From: Martelella alba
Lineage (GTDB): Bacteria; Pseudomonadota; Alphaproteobacteria; Rhizobiales; Rhizobiaceae
Reading direction: 5' to 3'
Length of the DNA stretch: 64,000 nt
Assembly (NCBI RefSeq): GCF_006516955.1
Contig: NZ_VHLG01000002.1
Span: 310,001-374,000, forward strand
The stretch's first letter is position 1. Each line of letters starts with the position of its first letter. The translations under genes and the position numbers were made by a program. Below are positions 33,170-42,630 of the stretch, one piece after another. Below the pieces are notes generated by a model. It searched no databases. It had not been told where the DNA came from and worked only from the letters and a program-made list of their open reading frames with translations.

Positions 33170-34246
33170 TCAGGCAGCTGCAGGCTTGGCAAAAAGACGC
33201 GCAATCAGCTTGCGGCCCGGCACCGAGAAGGACGAGGCGACCAGCAGGATCACCAGCGCCTGAACCACCGAAATCATTTCCGCCGGAACATCGGTGCGGA
33301 TGCCCATAAGCTGCGCGCCCTGCCTGAGATAGCCGTAGAAGATCGCCACGATCGGTACCGCCAGCGGCCGGTTGCGTGCGACGATCGCAATCAGGATCCC
33401 CTCAAACGGCAGCCCGCCATCGAAATCAATCGTGATCCGTCCAAAGGCTGTGCCCTGCACGAAAACCGCCCCCAGCAATCCGCCAATGGCACCCGAAACG
33501 GTCATTGCCGACACCATGATCGTATTGGCGCGGATGCCTGAATATTCGGCAAAACGCGGATTATGGCCGACCAACCTCAGCTTTAACCCCCAGCGGGTGC
33601 GGTAAAGCAGAAACCAGACAACCGCGACGGTGATGATCGCGATGACGATACCGAGATCGAAGCGCGTATGCGGTATGAAGGCCGGAAAGATCGCGCTCTT
33701 GGGGAATTTCGGCGACATCAGCTGACCGGAGCCGGCCGGTGCAAGATCCGCACGGACGATATAATCCACCACCTTGATGGCGATATAGTTCAGCATCAGC
33801 GAGGAGACGATTTCATTGGCGCCGAAACGGGCCTTGATATAGCCGGGAATGAAGCCGTAAATCGCCCCGGTCACCATGGCCGCGAGAATGGCGGTGGGAA
33901 TGGCAAGCGCCGTCGTGCCGATCGGCGAAAGCGCCACCAGTGCGGCGAAAAGTCCACCGACAAAGACCTGCCCCTGGACGCCCATGGAAAACTGCCGTGC
34001 CTGGAACACCAGCGCGAAGGCAAGACCTGTAAGTGTCAGCTTGGCGACATCATCGACCCAAAGCCCCATGGTGCGTTTGGAAGAAAGCGGACCGGTCAGC
34101 AAGGTGTCGATCGCCTTGCCGGGATCATCGGAGGTGAACCAGATGGCAATGAATGCGACGATCAGCGCACCGACAAGGGCAACGACAGCGCGGCCAACTT
34201 CATTGAAGACCGCTTCGAACCGGGAGTTTTTTGTGCGTGCCATCAA
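33170..34246 (-). CDS. ABC transporter permease, nucleoside (BMP) type, first permease
   Basis: 358 residues, about 9 membrane segments, YufP/NupP type. Typical stretches are LTGLAFALVFQARQFSMGVQGQVFVGG, GFIPGYIKARFGANEIVSSLMLNYIA and RFAEYSGIRANTIMVSAMTVSGAIGGL. Its start overlaps the end of the ATPase gene by four bases, showing translational coupling. Confidence 0.9.
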   Translation of the reverse strand: MMARTKNSRFEAVFNEVGRAVVALVGALIVAFIAIWFTSDDPGKAIDTLLTGPLSSKRTMGLWVDDVAKLTLTGLAFALVFQARQFSMGVQGQVFVGGLFAALVALSPIGTTALAIPTAILAAMVTGAIYGFIPGYIKARFGANEIVSSLMLNYIAIKVVDYIVRADLAPAGSGQLMSPKFPKSAIFPAFIPHTRFDLGIVIAIITVAVVWFLLYRTRWGLKLRLVGHNPRFAEYSGIRANTIMVSAMTVSGAIGGLLGAVFVQGTAFGRITIDFDGGLPFEGILIAIVARNRPLAVPIVAIFYGYLRQGAQLMGIRTDVPAEMISVVQALVILLVASSFSVPGRKLIARLFAKPAAA

Positions 34247-35784
34247 AGTGCCCTCGCCATGGTTGCTGCGTCCTGCTTTTCGATGCCGAGCATATACATG
34301 CCGAGCGTTTCGGCCGTGAGTTCCTCGGAATTGGTAAAGGCAGCAACGATGCGGCCGCGATAAAACACCACCAGACGGTCAGCCAGCGCCAGAAGCTCCG
34401 ACAGGTCCGCAGAGCTCAAGAGCACGGCAGCACCGCCATCACGCGCATCGGCGATGGATTTCCAGATGAACTGGGTGGCACCAAGATCAACGCCACGCGT
34501 TGGCTGATTGACCAGCAGCACGCCTGGCTGTTCCGACAGTTCGCGCGCGACGACCACTTTTTGCATATTGCCGCCCGACAGCGTGCCGACGGCAAAATCC
34601 GGCCCGCCGACGCGGATCGAAAACTGTGCAATCAGCTTTTCGGCATTGGCGCGGATCGCCTTGAGATCGAGCAGGCCGGAGCGCACAAAGCGTTGATCGG
34701 CAAGCTTGGTCGATACCAGATTTTCAGCCACGCTGGAACCGGTCGCCAGCCCTTCGGCGATGCGGTCCTCGGGAATGCTGGCGACGCCCTTTTCGCGCCG
34801 TTTCAAGACACTCATGGCAACGATATCGGCGCCATCGACATCAATGCGCCCCGAAGCCGCTTTGCGCAACCCGGCCACGGCTTCCAAAAGCTCGGCCTGA
34901 CCATTGCCCTCAACGCCGACAAGACCGACTATCTCACCGGCATGAACGCTGAGCGACAGATCCTCGCAGACCGTCGTGCCGCTTTCGGAAACAATCTTGA
35001 GCTTTTCAACGGAAAGCCTTGTGTCGCCGCGCGCTTTTGATCGTTCGACCCTGAGGCTCACCTCGCGCCCGACCATCATGGTGGCGAGCGCCTGTTCGCT
35101 CGTCTTGTCAGCGGCGACAGAACCCACGGTCTTTCCGGCACGCATGACGGTGATGCGATTGGAAATCTCCAGCACTTCCGGCAGTTTGTGGGCGATGAAG
35201 ATAACGGTGCGACCTTCGGCAATCAGCGAGCGAACGGCGGTGAACAGCTCCTCCACCTCCTGCGGCGCCAGAACCGCGGTCGGTTCATCGAGAATGAGGA
35301 TCCGCGCATCGCGGTAAAGCGCTTTTAGAATTTCGACGCGCTGCTGCTGGCCGACCGGCAGCTTGCCGACGGGCGCCAGCGGATCAACATTCAGATGAAA
35401 CCGTTCAGACAGCGCGCGCACTCTGGCAATGGCGCTCTCGCGGTCGAATTTGAAACCGGAGCCCGGCTCGGCACCCAGCACGACATTCTCATAGACAGTG
35501 AAAGAGGGAACCAGCGAGAAGTGCTGGAAGACCATGCCGATCCCGGCAGCGATGGCCTCGGAGGGATTGGCGAAGGACACCGCATGGCCATCAAGCCGCA
35601 ACTCACCGCTATTGGGCTGCTCGATCCCGAACAGGATCTTCATCAAGGTCGATTTGCCGGCACCGTTTTCGCCGACGACCGCATGGACTTCACCGGCATT
35701 GACCGAAAGATCGACACCATCATTGGCGACCACGCCACCGGGATAGACCTTGCCGATGGCGGCGGCTTCAAGAAGTGGAGCCAT
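34243..35784 (-). CDS. ABC transporter ATP-binding protein, duplicated domain, nucleoside (BMP) type
   Basis: 513 residues with two ATPase halves, as in YufO/NupA. Half 1 has Walker A GENGAGKST near 38, signature LPVGQQQRVEILKAL near 142 and Walker B LILDEPTAVL. Half 2 (about 265-500) is degenerate at Walker A (GVEGNGQAELLEA) but keeps the signature LSGGNMQKVVVARELS and LLVNQPTRGVD. Degeneracy in the second half is normal for this class. It powers uptake with the two permeases. Confidence 0.93.
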   Translation of the reverse strand: MAPLLEAAAIGKVYPGGVVANDGVDLSVNAGEVHAVVGENGAGKSTLMKILFGIEQPNSGELRLDGHAVSFANPSEAIAAGIGMVFQHFSLVPSFTVYENVVLGAEPGSGFKFDRESAIARVRALSERFHLNVDPLAPVGKLPVGQQQRVEILKALYRDARILILDEPTAVLAPQEVEELFTAVRSLIAEGRTVIFIAHKLPEVLEISNRITVMRAGKTVGSVAADKTSEQALATMMVGREVSLRVERSKARGDTRLSVEKLKIVSESGTTVCEDLSLSVHAGEIVGLVGVEGNGQAELLEAVAGLRKAASGRIDVDGADIVAMSVLKRREKGVASIPEDRIAEGLATGSSVAENLVSTKLADQRFVRSGLLDLKAIRANAEKLIAQFSIRVGGPDFAVGTLSGGNMQKVVVARELSEQPGVLLVNQPTRGVDLGATQFIWKSIADARDGGAAVLLSSADLSELLALADRLVVFYRGRIVAAFTNSEELTAETLGMYMLGIEKQDAATMARAL

Positions 35785-35806
35785 AAATCCTGCCTTTCAA
35801 CTGAAA

Positions 35807-35842
35807 AGGCGCCCATCCTTTCACTTGAAAAGATGAGCGCCT
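35807..35842 (-). terminator. Intercistronic hairpin between binding-protein and ATPase genes
   Basis: On the minus strand AGGCGC...GCGCCT forms a long interrupted stem with TTTTC after it. It can cause partial termination, giving more binding protein than transporter. Confidence 0.55.
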
Positions 35843-35855
35843 GCCAAATGGTGGA

Positions 35856-36911
35856 TTACTGACCCATCGCCGTATCGACGGTGATCTGGCCGGAGATGAT
35901 CTCGTCTTCCTGCGTCTTGACCTCGGCACGGACATCGGCGGGAACCAGCTTTTCATAATAGGAATTTTCCGAGATGCCGACGGCGCCGTCTGCAAGCCCC
36001 AGAAGGATCGCCGAGCCGTAAGGCGCAGTCCCCTTGATGGTTTCATCAAGCGCGGTCACCAGCGAATCGCCGACCTTCTTTTCCACCGAGGTGAAGATCA
36101 CATCAGCCTGGGCCGGATCGCTGTCAGCAAAGATCATTGCCTGATCGCTGTCGACGCCAACGGCAAGCTTGCCTTCGTCACGGGCGGCCTGAAGCGCACC
36201 GACACCGGTACCGCCGGCAATCGGGAAGACGATATCAGCCCCTTGCGCGAACTGGGCCAGCGCCAGTTCCTTGCCCTTGGCCGGATCGGTGAAGGAGCCG
36301 GCAACCGAGCGCATCACCTCGATATCGGGATTGGCAGCCTTGGCGCCCTGTTCGAAACCAACGGCGAATTCGAGAACGGTGGAACCTTCAACGCCAAGAA
36401 TTTCACCGAGCTTGCCGGTCTTGGAAATCTTCGCGGCGGCATAGCCGGCAAGATAGGCTGCCGTCGAGGTGCGGTACTGGATCGCCAGAACATTCGGATA
36501 GGCACCACCGGAGAAATCCGGTGCATCGTCAAAGATGATGAATTTCTTTTCCGGATATTCATCGGCCAGCTCGGCAATATAACCGGTCATCTCCCAGGTA
36601 CCGCCGATGATGACGTCGTAATCGCCGTCGGTTACATCGGCCAGTGCCGGCTGCCAGCGCGAGCGATCCGAACCCGCCTCGATGACGGTTGCCTTGACCG
36701 GCAATTCGGCTTCAGCCTTTTTCAGGCCCGCAGCGGCAGAATCCAGAAAGCTCTTGTCGCCCAGCGTGCCGTGAACGACGAAGGCAACCTTCAACGGGTT
36801 GTCGGCGGAATAATCCTCAGCCATCACGGCCGGTGCGGAAACCGAAAGGGCAAGGCCCGTGGCAAAGGCAAGCCGGCCGAAGGCACGGCGGGTAAGGGAA
36901 GGAAGGCGCAT
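35856..36911 (-). CDS. BMP-family substrate-binding protein of a nucleoside ABC transporter
   Basis: 351 residues from the ATG at 36911 with AGGAG upstream. The signal region MRLPSLTRRAFGRLAFATGL has twin arginines, so Tat or Sec export is possible, with cleavage near AVMAED. No lipobox cysteine is seen. The BMP fold motifs include VHGTLGDKSFLDSAAAGL near 40, GVEGSTVLEFAVGFEQGAKAA near 165, and AGGTGVGALQAARDEGK near 230. Members bind purine or pyrimidine nucleosides. It heads the transporter operon; abundant expression is suggested by the hairpin after it. Confidence 0.9.
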   Translation of the reverse strand: MRLPSLTRRAFGRLAFATGLALSVSAPAVMAEDYSADNPLKVAFVVHGTLGDKSFLDSAAAGLKKAEAELPVKATVIEAGSDRSRWQPALADVTDGDYDVIIGGTWEMTGYIAELADEYPEKKFIIFDDAPDFSGGAYPNVLAIQYRTSTAAYLAGYAAAKISKTGKLGEILGVEGSTVLEFAVGFEQGAKAANPDIEVMRSVAGSFTDPAKGKELALAQFAQGADIVFPIAGGTGVGALQAARDEGKLAVGVDSDQAMIFADSDPAQADVIFTSVEKKVGDSLVTALDETIKGTAPYGSAILLGLADGAVGISENSYYEKLVPADVRAEVKTQEDEIISGQITVDTAMGQ

Positions 36912-36975
36912 GCTGTTCTCCTGTCTCATAACGTCTTGTTGTTTTGCAGTCCCCGAAGACGGCCTCAACCGCCTT

Positions 36976-37010
36976 GAAAAAAGTAATCAGGAGACGACCC
37001 TCATCGTCTC
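36976..37010 (-). terminator. Terminator after the amidohydrolase gene
   Basis: On the minus strand GAGACGA/TCGTCTC (36991-37010) forms the stem, and a run of six T (the A run at 36976-36982 on the plus strand) lies eight bases further on. It separates the amidohydrolase from the binding-protein gene. Confidence 0.6.
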
Positions 37011-37015
37011 GAAAT

Positions 37016-38368
37016 TCAAATCGCCTCGCGGGCAGCCTCCACGCGCGCCCAGAAGCGCCTGTAGGTTGTCTCATATTTGTGGCGCAAGGTGGCAAGATCT
37101 TGCTTGATCAGCCGTTTTTCAACAACCAATGCCTCTCCAGCGACAAAAACATGGGAGATATCACGGCCACTGCCCGAATAGACCAGAAGTGTCGCGATAT
37201 CGGGAACCGGCGAATAGCCGGGACCATTCATGTCAATCGCGATGATATCGGCAGCCTTGCCAACCTCAAGCGAACCCGTTTCATGATCGAGGCCGAGCGC
37301 ACGGGCGCCGTCAATGGTTGCCATGCGCACCAGCTCGCGGCTTGAGATCGGCTGGGCGACGCCTTCGCGGTGTGAGGCGGCAAGGCCTGCGACGCGCATT
37401 TCGGCGATCATGTCATAGGAATTATTGGCCGCAACATTATCCGTGCCAAGCGCCACGGTGATGCCCGCCGCGCGCAATTCCTTCACCGGGCAGATACCGG
37501 GCTTGCCGGAGCGCAGACCCGCCGTGGCGCAATGGGCGACAGAGGCAGCAGGCGCAGCGGCAAAGATGGCGATATCTTCCGGCGACAGATCCAGGCAATG
37601 GGCGGCATGAACGCGGCCATTGAAAAAGCCATCACGGTGCAGCGCCTCGGTGGCCGTCAGCCCGTAGCGCGCCATGGTTTCGGCGTTATCCTCCGGTCCG
37701 GCGGCCATATGCAGATGCATGCCGCAGCCATAGCGGATCGCCGTCTCAACCTCGGCGCGGATCAGGTCCTCGCTATTGTCGACATAGGGCGCATGCGGGC
37801 CGAACCAGGGGACAATCCGCCCGCCGGCACGCGACTGGCGTTCGATGAAGGCAGAGGCCGCCGCCAGTTCCCGCTCGCCGCGCTCCCTGTCGCCCAATTG
37901 CACGATGCCATAGGCGATCACCGCGCGGATACCGCTTTCATCGGCGGCTTCGGCGATCTCATCAGCAAAGAAATACTGTTCGCAGAAGGTCGTGGTGCCC
38001 GAAAGCAGCATCTCCGCACAGGAAAGCGCCACCGACGGCTTGATATCGGAAGCCTCAAGCGAGAGCTCGGGCTCGCGCACCGAATTATACCAGCCCTCCA
38101 TGGTCAACAGGCTGTAACCCTCGGTATGGCCGCGAAACAGGATCATCGGCGAATGCGTATGCGCGTTGATCAGCCCCGGCATGACCAGATGGCCATCAAG
38201 GATGAAATGCTGGTCAAAGCATTCGGCCGATGGCCGGGTTTCCAATGGGCCAAGCCCGGTGATGCGACCATCGGTGAAGGAAATCCAGCCGCGCTCATGG
38301 ACCGTATCGGCCTGATCAACGGTCAGGATTGTCGCTTCGGAAAGCAGAACTGAAACCATATTCCCCAT
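37016..38368 (-). CDS. Amidohydrolase, purine/adenosine-type deaminase family (SsnA/MtaD-like)
   Basis: 450 residues in the metal-dependent TIM-barrel hydrolase superfamily. Metal ligands are INAHTHSPM near residue 72, the downstream His in MHLHMAAGPEDN near 220 and VHAAHC near 255, and the Asp in ALGTDN near 310. The layout matches 5-methylthioadenosine/S-adenosylhomocysteine and guanine-type deaminases. Position directly upstream of a nucleoside ABC transporter suggests a nucleoside or base deaminase. The start may be the Met three codons in (38359). It is divergent from the cytidine deaminase gene. Confidence 0.82.
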   Translation of the reverse strand: MGNMVSVLLSEATILTVDQADTVHERGWISFTDGRITGLGPLETRPSAECFDQHFILDGHLVMPGLINAHTHSPMILFRGHTEGYSLLTMEGWYNSVREPELSLEASDIKPSVALSCAEMLLSGTTTFCEQYFFADEIAEAADESGIRAVIAYGIVQLGDRERGERELAAASAFIERQSRAGGRIVPWFGPHAPYVDNSEDLIRAEVETAIRYGCGMHLHMAAGPEDNAETMARYGLTATEALHRDGFFNGRVHAAHCLDLSPEDIAIFAAAPAASVAHCATAGLRSGKPGICPVKELRAAGITVALGTDNVAANNSYDMIAEMRVAGLAASHREGVAQPISSRELVRMATIDGARALGLDHETGSLEVGKAADIIAIDMNGPGYSPVPDIATLLVYSGSGRDISHVFVAGEALVVEKRLIKQDLATLRHKYETTYRRFWARVEAAREAI

Positions 38369-38522
38369 TCTTTTTCATCGTTTCAGGTAGCGACTTATTG
38401 GCGCCCGCTTCCGGCTTGTCAAATCCTATTCCCCGCCCTATGCCTAAAAAATACGCTTGTTTCCGCAGCGCACAAGTGCTGCACATTCTCATCAAGAACC
38501 CCGAACCCGGGAAGGTAGCCGC

Positions 38523-39482
38523 GTGAGCCCGATTGCGCCCCCTGACAATAACCGCAAGAACCGTATCGCCGAGATCGAACACAATCATGGCCCGGCCATC
38601 CGCCAGGAAGCAGAGAGCCTTGCCGGCCGCGGCCGCGAGGCGCTGAAAGCCAATGCCGGCAGTGTGCTTTCTGCGGCCGCCGCAGAGAAAATCTGCGACC
38701 GGTTTGACATAGAGGACATTGAGTTTCTGATGGCCTTGCTCGTGGACACGGCAGCGCTACGCGCGCGCCCGCCGATCTCGGGCTTCTTCGTCGGCGCGGT
38801 CGGGCTGGAAGCTGAAACCGGCAACCTGATTCTTGGCGGCAATCTCGAATTTCCCGGCACCCATCTTGGTTTTTCTGTCCATGGCGAGGGGTTTGTATCT
38901 TCGCGCGCCTTTTCGCGCGGCACATCGGTGAAGACCATTGCGCTTTCGGGCGCCCACCCCTGCGGTCATTGCCGGCAATATCTGTCCGAATTCGCCATAG
39001 GCGCCGATCTCAACCTCGTCGATCCCCTCGGCCACAGGCTGAAGCTCGCCGATCTCTATCCCTGGCCTTTTTCTCCGGAAGCGCTGGATGAAAAGGGCGC
39101 GGAAGGCGGGCGAATCAACTTCCCCGACCTCGCCCTTGCCGATAGCATTTCCGACGCCATCGCCCCTGCCCTGCTTGCCGCAGGCAAGCGCGCGCATGCC
39201 CCCTATAGCCGCTCGCCGGGCGCCGTTGTGCTGGAGCTGAAAGGCGGAGCGCTGATCAGCGGGGCAACCATTGAAAGCGTCGCCTTCAACCCGACCATGC
39301 CGCCTTTGCAGGCCGCCCTTATCGACCTTCTGGCACATGGCTTCGACTATAACGATATCGAGCGCGCAACCCTTGGCACCGTCACCGGCGGCCCGGTCGA
39401 CTATGCCCGCTCAACGGCGGAATTGCTGACCATTCTCGCGCCGCAGGCAAGCCTTGATGTCCATAACTGGAGCGGGCTATGA
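38523..39482 (+). CDS. cdd: Cytidine deaminase, large E. coli type
   Basis: 319 residues from a GTG at 38523 with GGAAGG 8 bases upstream. The N-terminal catalytic domain has the zinc site in VHGEGF (E. coli has His-Ala-Glu) and PCGHCRQYLSEF. The C-terminal half, about 185-319, is a decayed second deaminase domain (PYSRSPGAVVLELKGG, FNPTMPPLQAALIDLL), as in the E. coli enzyme. The N-terminal 60 residues are extra and charged. It converts cytidine and deoxycytidine to uridine. Its last four bases overlap the creatininase gene, so they are coupled. Confidence 0.86.
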   Translation: MSPIAPPDNNRKNRIAEIEHNHGPAIRQEAESLAGRGREALKANAGSVLSAAAAEKICDRFDIEDIEFLMALLVDTAALRARPPISGFFVGAVGLEAETGNLILGGNLEFPGTHLGFSVHGEGFVSSRAFSRGTSVKTIALSGAHPCGHCRQYLSEFAIGADLNLVDPLGHRLKLADLYPWPFSPEALDEKGAEGGRINFPDLALADSISDAIAPALLAAGKRAHAPYSRSPGAVVLELKGGALISGATIESVAFNPTMPPLQAALIDLLAHGFDYNDIERATLGTVTGGPVDYARSTAELLTILAPQASLDVHNWSGL

Positions 39483-40222
39483 GCGGCTTTCTCGAGGCCT
39501 CGAAGGCGAGCTGGCCGGAGATCGAAGCTGCGGTCGCAGAGGGCGCGCTTGCCATCGTTGCCGTTGGCGCCTGCGAACAGCATGGCCCCCATCTGCCGCT
39601 CGTCACCGATACGGTGATGGCCGAGGGCGTTGCCCGCGAGATCGCCCGCCGAGAGAGCGCGGTTCTGCTGCCGCCTGTCACTTATGGCGAGGCCTGGAAC
39701 AATGAGGCCTTTCCCGGCACGATTTCGCTGTCGCCAGAAACGCTGCAGGCGATGATTTTCGATATCGGCGCGGGCGTGAAGCGGATCGGCTTTTCCGCGC
39801 TCATCACCGTCAACGGCCATTTCGGCAATCGTGAGCCGATCGCGCTCGCCGCCCGCAGGCTCCGCAACAGCAACGGCCTGCCGGTTCTCTCACTCGATTA
39901 TCCCGGGCTGGACGCGCTTTGTGCCGACATTCTCGACGGCAAGCCTGCCGGTTTCGGCTTCATGCATGCCGACGAGATGGAAACATCTTTCATGCTGGCG
40001 CTGGCTCCCGACAGTGTGCGCATGGACAGGGCCGAAGCCGAATATCCCGACTTTCCGCCGACCTTCGGCATGGAACCGATGCAGCTGCGCGATTTCAACA
40101 GCTCCGGCGTTTTCGGTGATCCGCGTCCGGCAACGGCTGAAAAAGGCCGCAGCCTGATTGATGGCGTCGTTACCGAGAGCCTCCGCCAGATCGGCCTGTT
40201 CAGAACACGCCACGGTATCTGA
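39479..40222 (+). CDS. Creatininase family amidohydrolase
   Basis: 247 residues. Metal-binding motifs are VGACEQHGPHLPLVTDT near residue 30 (Glu, His, Asp), TVNGHFGN near 103, and HADEMETSF near 162. The family includes creatinine amidohydrolase, mycofactocin peptidase MftE and a formamidopyrimidine hydrolase of archaeal riboflavin synthesis. Its start overlaps the end of cdd (ATGA), so it probably works on a product or relative of nucleoside degradation rather than on creatinine. That is inference. Confidence 0.83.
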   Translation: MSGFLEASKASWPEIEAAVAEGALAIVAVGACEQHGPHLPLVTDTVMAEGVAREIARRESAVLLPPVTYGEAWNNEAFPGTISLSPETLQAMIFDIGAGVKRIGFSALITVNGHFGNREPIALAARRLRNSNGLPVLSLDYPGLDALCADILDGKPAGFGFMHADEMETSFMLALAPDSVRMDRAEAEYPDFPPTFGMEPMQLRDFNSSGVFGDPRPATAEKGRSLIDGVVTESLRQIGLFRTRHGI

Positions 40223-40230
40223 CAGCAAAA

Positions 40231-40256
40231 GGCCCCTGCGTTTCAGCGCAAGGGCC
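40231..40256. terminator. Hairpin flanking repeat C, left copy
   Basis: GGCCCCTGCG-TTTCAG-CGCAAGGGCC with one bulge, just after the creatininase stop. A related direct copy with the same TTTCAGCGC loop is at 40464-40490. Confidence 0.55.
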
Positions 40257-40260
40257 CAGA

Positions 40261-40459
40261 TTGCGGACAAACCTTCCCCCTTTTTCTGAGGTCATGCCTG
40301 TGTTTGTCACAGGCATCCAGCCGACGCGCGTCCGCGCGGCGAAAGAACTCGTCTATTCAATATCCTATGAATCTGGATCCCCGTGACAAGCACGGGGATG
40401 ACGACGGAGGGAGGGGCTATTCCACCCCAAGCAGGCAATCTGAACGACTTCGTCAACAA
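40261..40459. repeat. MITE-like intergenic repeat, copy C (199 bp)
   Basis: Same orientation as copy B, with drifted ends: TTGCGGACAAA (40261-40271) and TTCGTCAACAA (40449-40459). Internal hairpins ATGCCTGTG/CACAGGCAT and ATCCCCGTG/CACGGGGAT and the CCGACGCGCGTCCGCGCGGC core are conserved. The ends being more diverged than in A and B suggest an older insertion. It lies between two convergent genes. Confidence 0.8.
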
Positions 40460-40463
40460 TCTG

Positions 40464-40490
40464 AGCCCCCCGCGTTTCAGCGCGAGGGCC
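40464..40490. terminator. Hairpin flanking repeat C, right copy
   Basis: GCCCCCCGCG-TTTCAG-CGCGAGGGCC, direct relative of 40231-40256, next to the glyS 3' end. Confidence 0.5.
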
Positions 40491-40515
40491 TCGTCATGTC
40501 ATCCGAAAACAGTGA

Positions 40516-42630
40516 TCAGCCGGAGATCTTCGAGAAATCGGCAACCTTTTCCGTGGCCTGGCGGATCATGGCGAGAAGCGCCAGGCGGTTGGCGCGCACG
40601 GCCTCATCATCCGCATTGACCAGAACATCGGTGAAGAAGGCATCGACCGGTGCACGCAGGGCAGAAAGCGCCTCCATGGCATGGAAGAATTCTTCCGCCG
40701 CCGCCGCTTTTTCCGCTGCGGCGGAGGCCGACAGGATCGCCTCATAAAGCGCCTTTTCGGCCGGCACCTCAAACAGCGCCGGATCGACCTTTTCGGCCAC
40801 CTTCGTCTTCTTCTTTTCTTCCGCCGCCAGCAGCTGGCTCGCACGCTTTTCACCAGCCAGCAGGTTCTGGCCATCTTCCGAATCGAGGAATTTGGTCAAG
40901 GCCTCAACCCGGCGCGCCACGACTTCCAGATCATCGGCATCCCCGGTCAGCACCGCATCGATCAGATCATGCCGCGCGCCCATGTCGCGGAGGTAAACCT
41001 TGAAACGGTCATGGAAGAAGGACAGCAGATCGCGATCGTCAAACACCGAAAGCAGCTTCAGCCGGACACCGCGTTCCAGAATGATGCGGATGACGCCGAG
41101 GGCAGCGCGGCGCAGCGCGAAAGGATCGCCCGAGCCGGTCGGCTTTTCGCCGATCGACCAGAAACCGGTCAGCGTATCAAGCTTGTCGGCCAGCGCCACG
41201 GTGAGCGAGACCTTGCCGCGCGGCACGACATCGGAAGGGCCGAGCGGCTTGTAATGCTCCTCGATCGCGGCGGCGACATCGTCGCTCTCGCCCTGGAGGC
41301 TCGCATATTTGCGGCCCATCAGCCCCTGAAGCTCGGGAAACTCACCAACAGCCTCGGTGCGAAGATCAGCCTTGGCCAGCACGACCGCACGGTCAACCTC
41401 TGCCGCATCGGCACCGACGACCGGTGCCAGCTTGCCGGCAAGGGCGCGGATGCGCTCAATGCGCGCACCCTGCGTGCCGAGCTTGGCATGGAAGGTAACG
41501 TTCAGTGCATCGAGCTTGGCCATGCGCTGGTCGAGCGGCTTTTTCAGATCGAGCCCGAATTTGGCCGCCGAAGCTTCGAGCGTCTTCAGGTCGGGCAGGT
41601 CGCGCTGATCCATGTGCCAGAAATGCAGGCCATCGGAGAGGCGCGAGCGCACCACCTTGCCATTGCCATGGCGGATTTCCGCACCACCATCGGAAGCGGC
41701 GATATTGGCGACCAGAATGAACTTGTTGGAAAGCTTTTCCTCGCCCTGCACGCGGGTGACGAAGCATTTCTGGTTGGTCTTGATCGTCAGCCGGGTGATC
41801 TCGTCCGGAATTGCCAGAAATTCCGCCTCGAATTCGCCGAGCAGAACCTGCGGATATTCGACAAGGCCCGATACTTCATCGAGCAATGCCGCATCTTCCA
41901 CCAGTTCCAGCCCGTTGGCAAAGGCGAGATTGGCAGCATCGTCAGCAATCACATGCTTGCGGCGCTCGGCATCGAGAATGACGCAGGCCTTCTCAAGCCC
42001 TGAGACGTAATCGTCGAAACGGCGCACGGCAAAGCCTTGCGGCGCATGGAAGCGGTGGCCATAGGTAATGTTGGAGGCGACAATGCCGTCGATCTCGAAA
42101 TCGATGACCTCGGTTTCCTCGATCTCGGTGCCGAAGGTGCAGACGATCGACTGCAGCGGACGCACCCAGCGCAGCGCACCGGGATTGACCGACTGCGCAC
42201 CCCAGCGCATCGATTTCGGCCAGGGGAAATTGCGGATGATGCCGGGCATGATCGAACGGATGATGTCGCGCGCGTCCTGACCGGGCTTTTCGATGATGGC
42301 GACGTAGAAATCGCCCTTCTTCGGGTCCGACTGGATCTTTGCCTCGGAAATATCGGCAAGACCGGCGCCGCGCAGAAAGCCTTCCAGCGCCTTTTCCGGT
42401 GCGCCGACGCGCGGGCCTTTACGTTCTTCGCGCACATCGGCAGACCGTGCCGTCAGTCCCTTGATATGCAGCGTCAGCCGGCGCGGCGTCCAGTATTCCT
42501 TGGCGCCCTCATAGGTCAGGCCCTGATCGACAAGCTGATCGGTGACGAGCTTTCTCAGATCACCGGCAGCTTTCTGCTGCATGCGGGCCGGAATTTCCTC
42601 GGAGCGAAGTTCAAGCAATAAATCAGGCAT
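40516..42630 (-). CDS. glyS: Glycyl-tRNA synthetase beta subunit
   Basis: 704 residues from the ATG at 42630 ([17 protein letters not shown]) with GGAGGG upstream; this is the canonical beginning. The beta subunit binds tRNA-Gly and works with GlyQ as a heterotetramer. Family stretches include [41 protein letters not shown]-like regions and the C-terminal anticodon-binding-like domain with [12 protein letters not shown]. It lies 5 kb from glyQ, with aroA, lemA and DUF2207 genes between. A duplicated copy of its first 15 codons lies upstream. Confidence 0.95.
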   Translation of the reverse strand: MPDLLLELRSEEIPARMQQKAAGDLRKLVTDQLVDQGLTYEGAKEYWTPRRLTLHIKGLTARSADVREERKGPRVGAPEKALEGFLRGAGLADISEAKIQSDPKKGDFYVAIIEKPGQDARDIIRSIMPGIIRNFPWPKSMRWGAQSVNPGALRWVRPLQSIVCTFGTEIEETEVIDFEIDGIVASNITYGHRFHAPQGFAVRRFDDYVSGLEKACVILDAERRKHVIADDAANLAFANGLELVEDAALLDEVSGLVEYPQVLLGEFEAEFLAIPDEITRLTIKTNQKCFVTRVQGEEKLSNKFILVANIAASDGGAEIRHGNGKVVRSRLSDGLHFWHMDQRDLPDLKTLEASAAKFGLDLKKPLDQRMAKLDALNVTFHAKLGTQGARIERIRALAGKLAPVVGADAAEVDRAVVLAKADLRTEAVGEFPELQGLMGRKYASLQGESDDVAAAIEEHYKPLGPSDVVPRGKVSLTVALADKLDTLTGFWSIGEKPTGSGDPFALRRAALGVIRIILERGVRLKLLSVFDDRDLLSFFHDRFKVYLRDMGARHDLIDAVLTGDADDLEVVARRVEALTKFLDSEDGQNLLAGEKRASQLLAAEEKKKTKVAEKVDPALFEVPAEKALYEAILSASAAAEKAAAAEEFFHAMEALSALRAPVDAFFTDVLVNADDEAVRANRLALLAMIRQATEKVADFSKISG

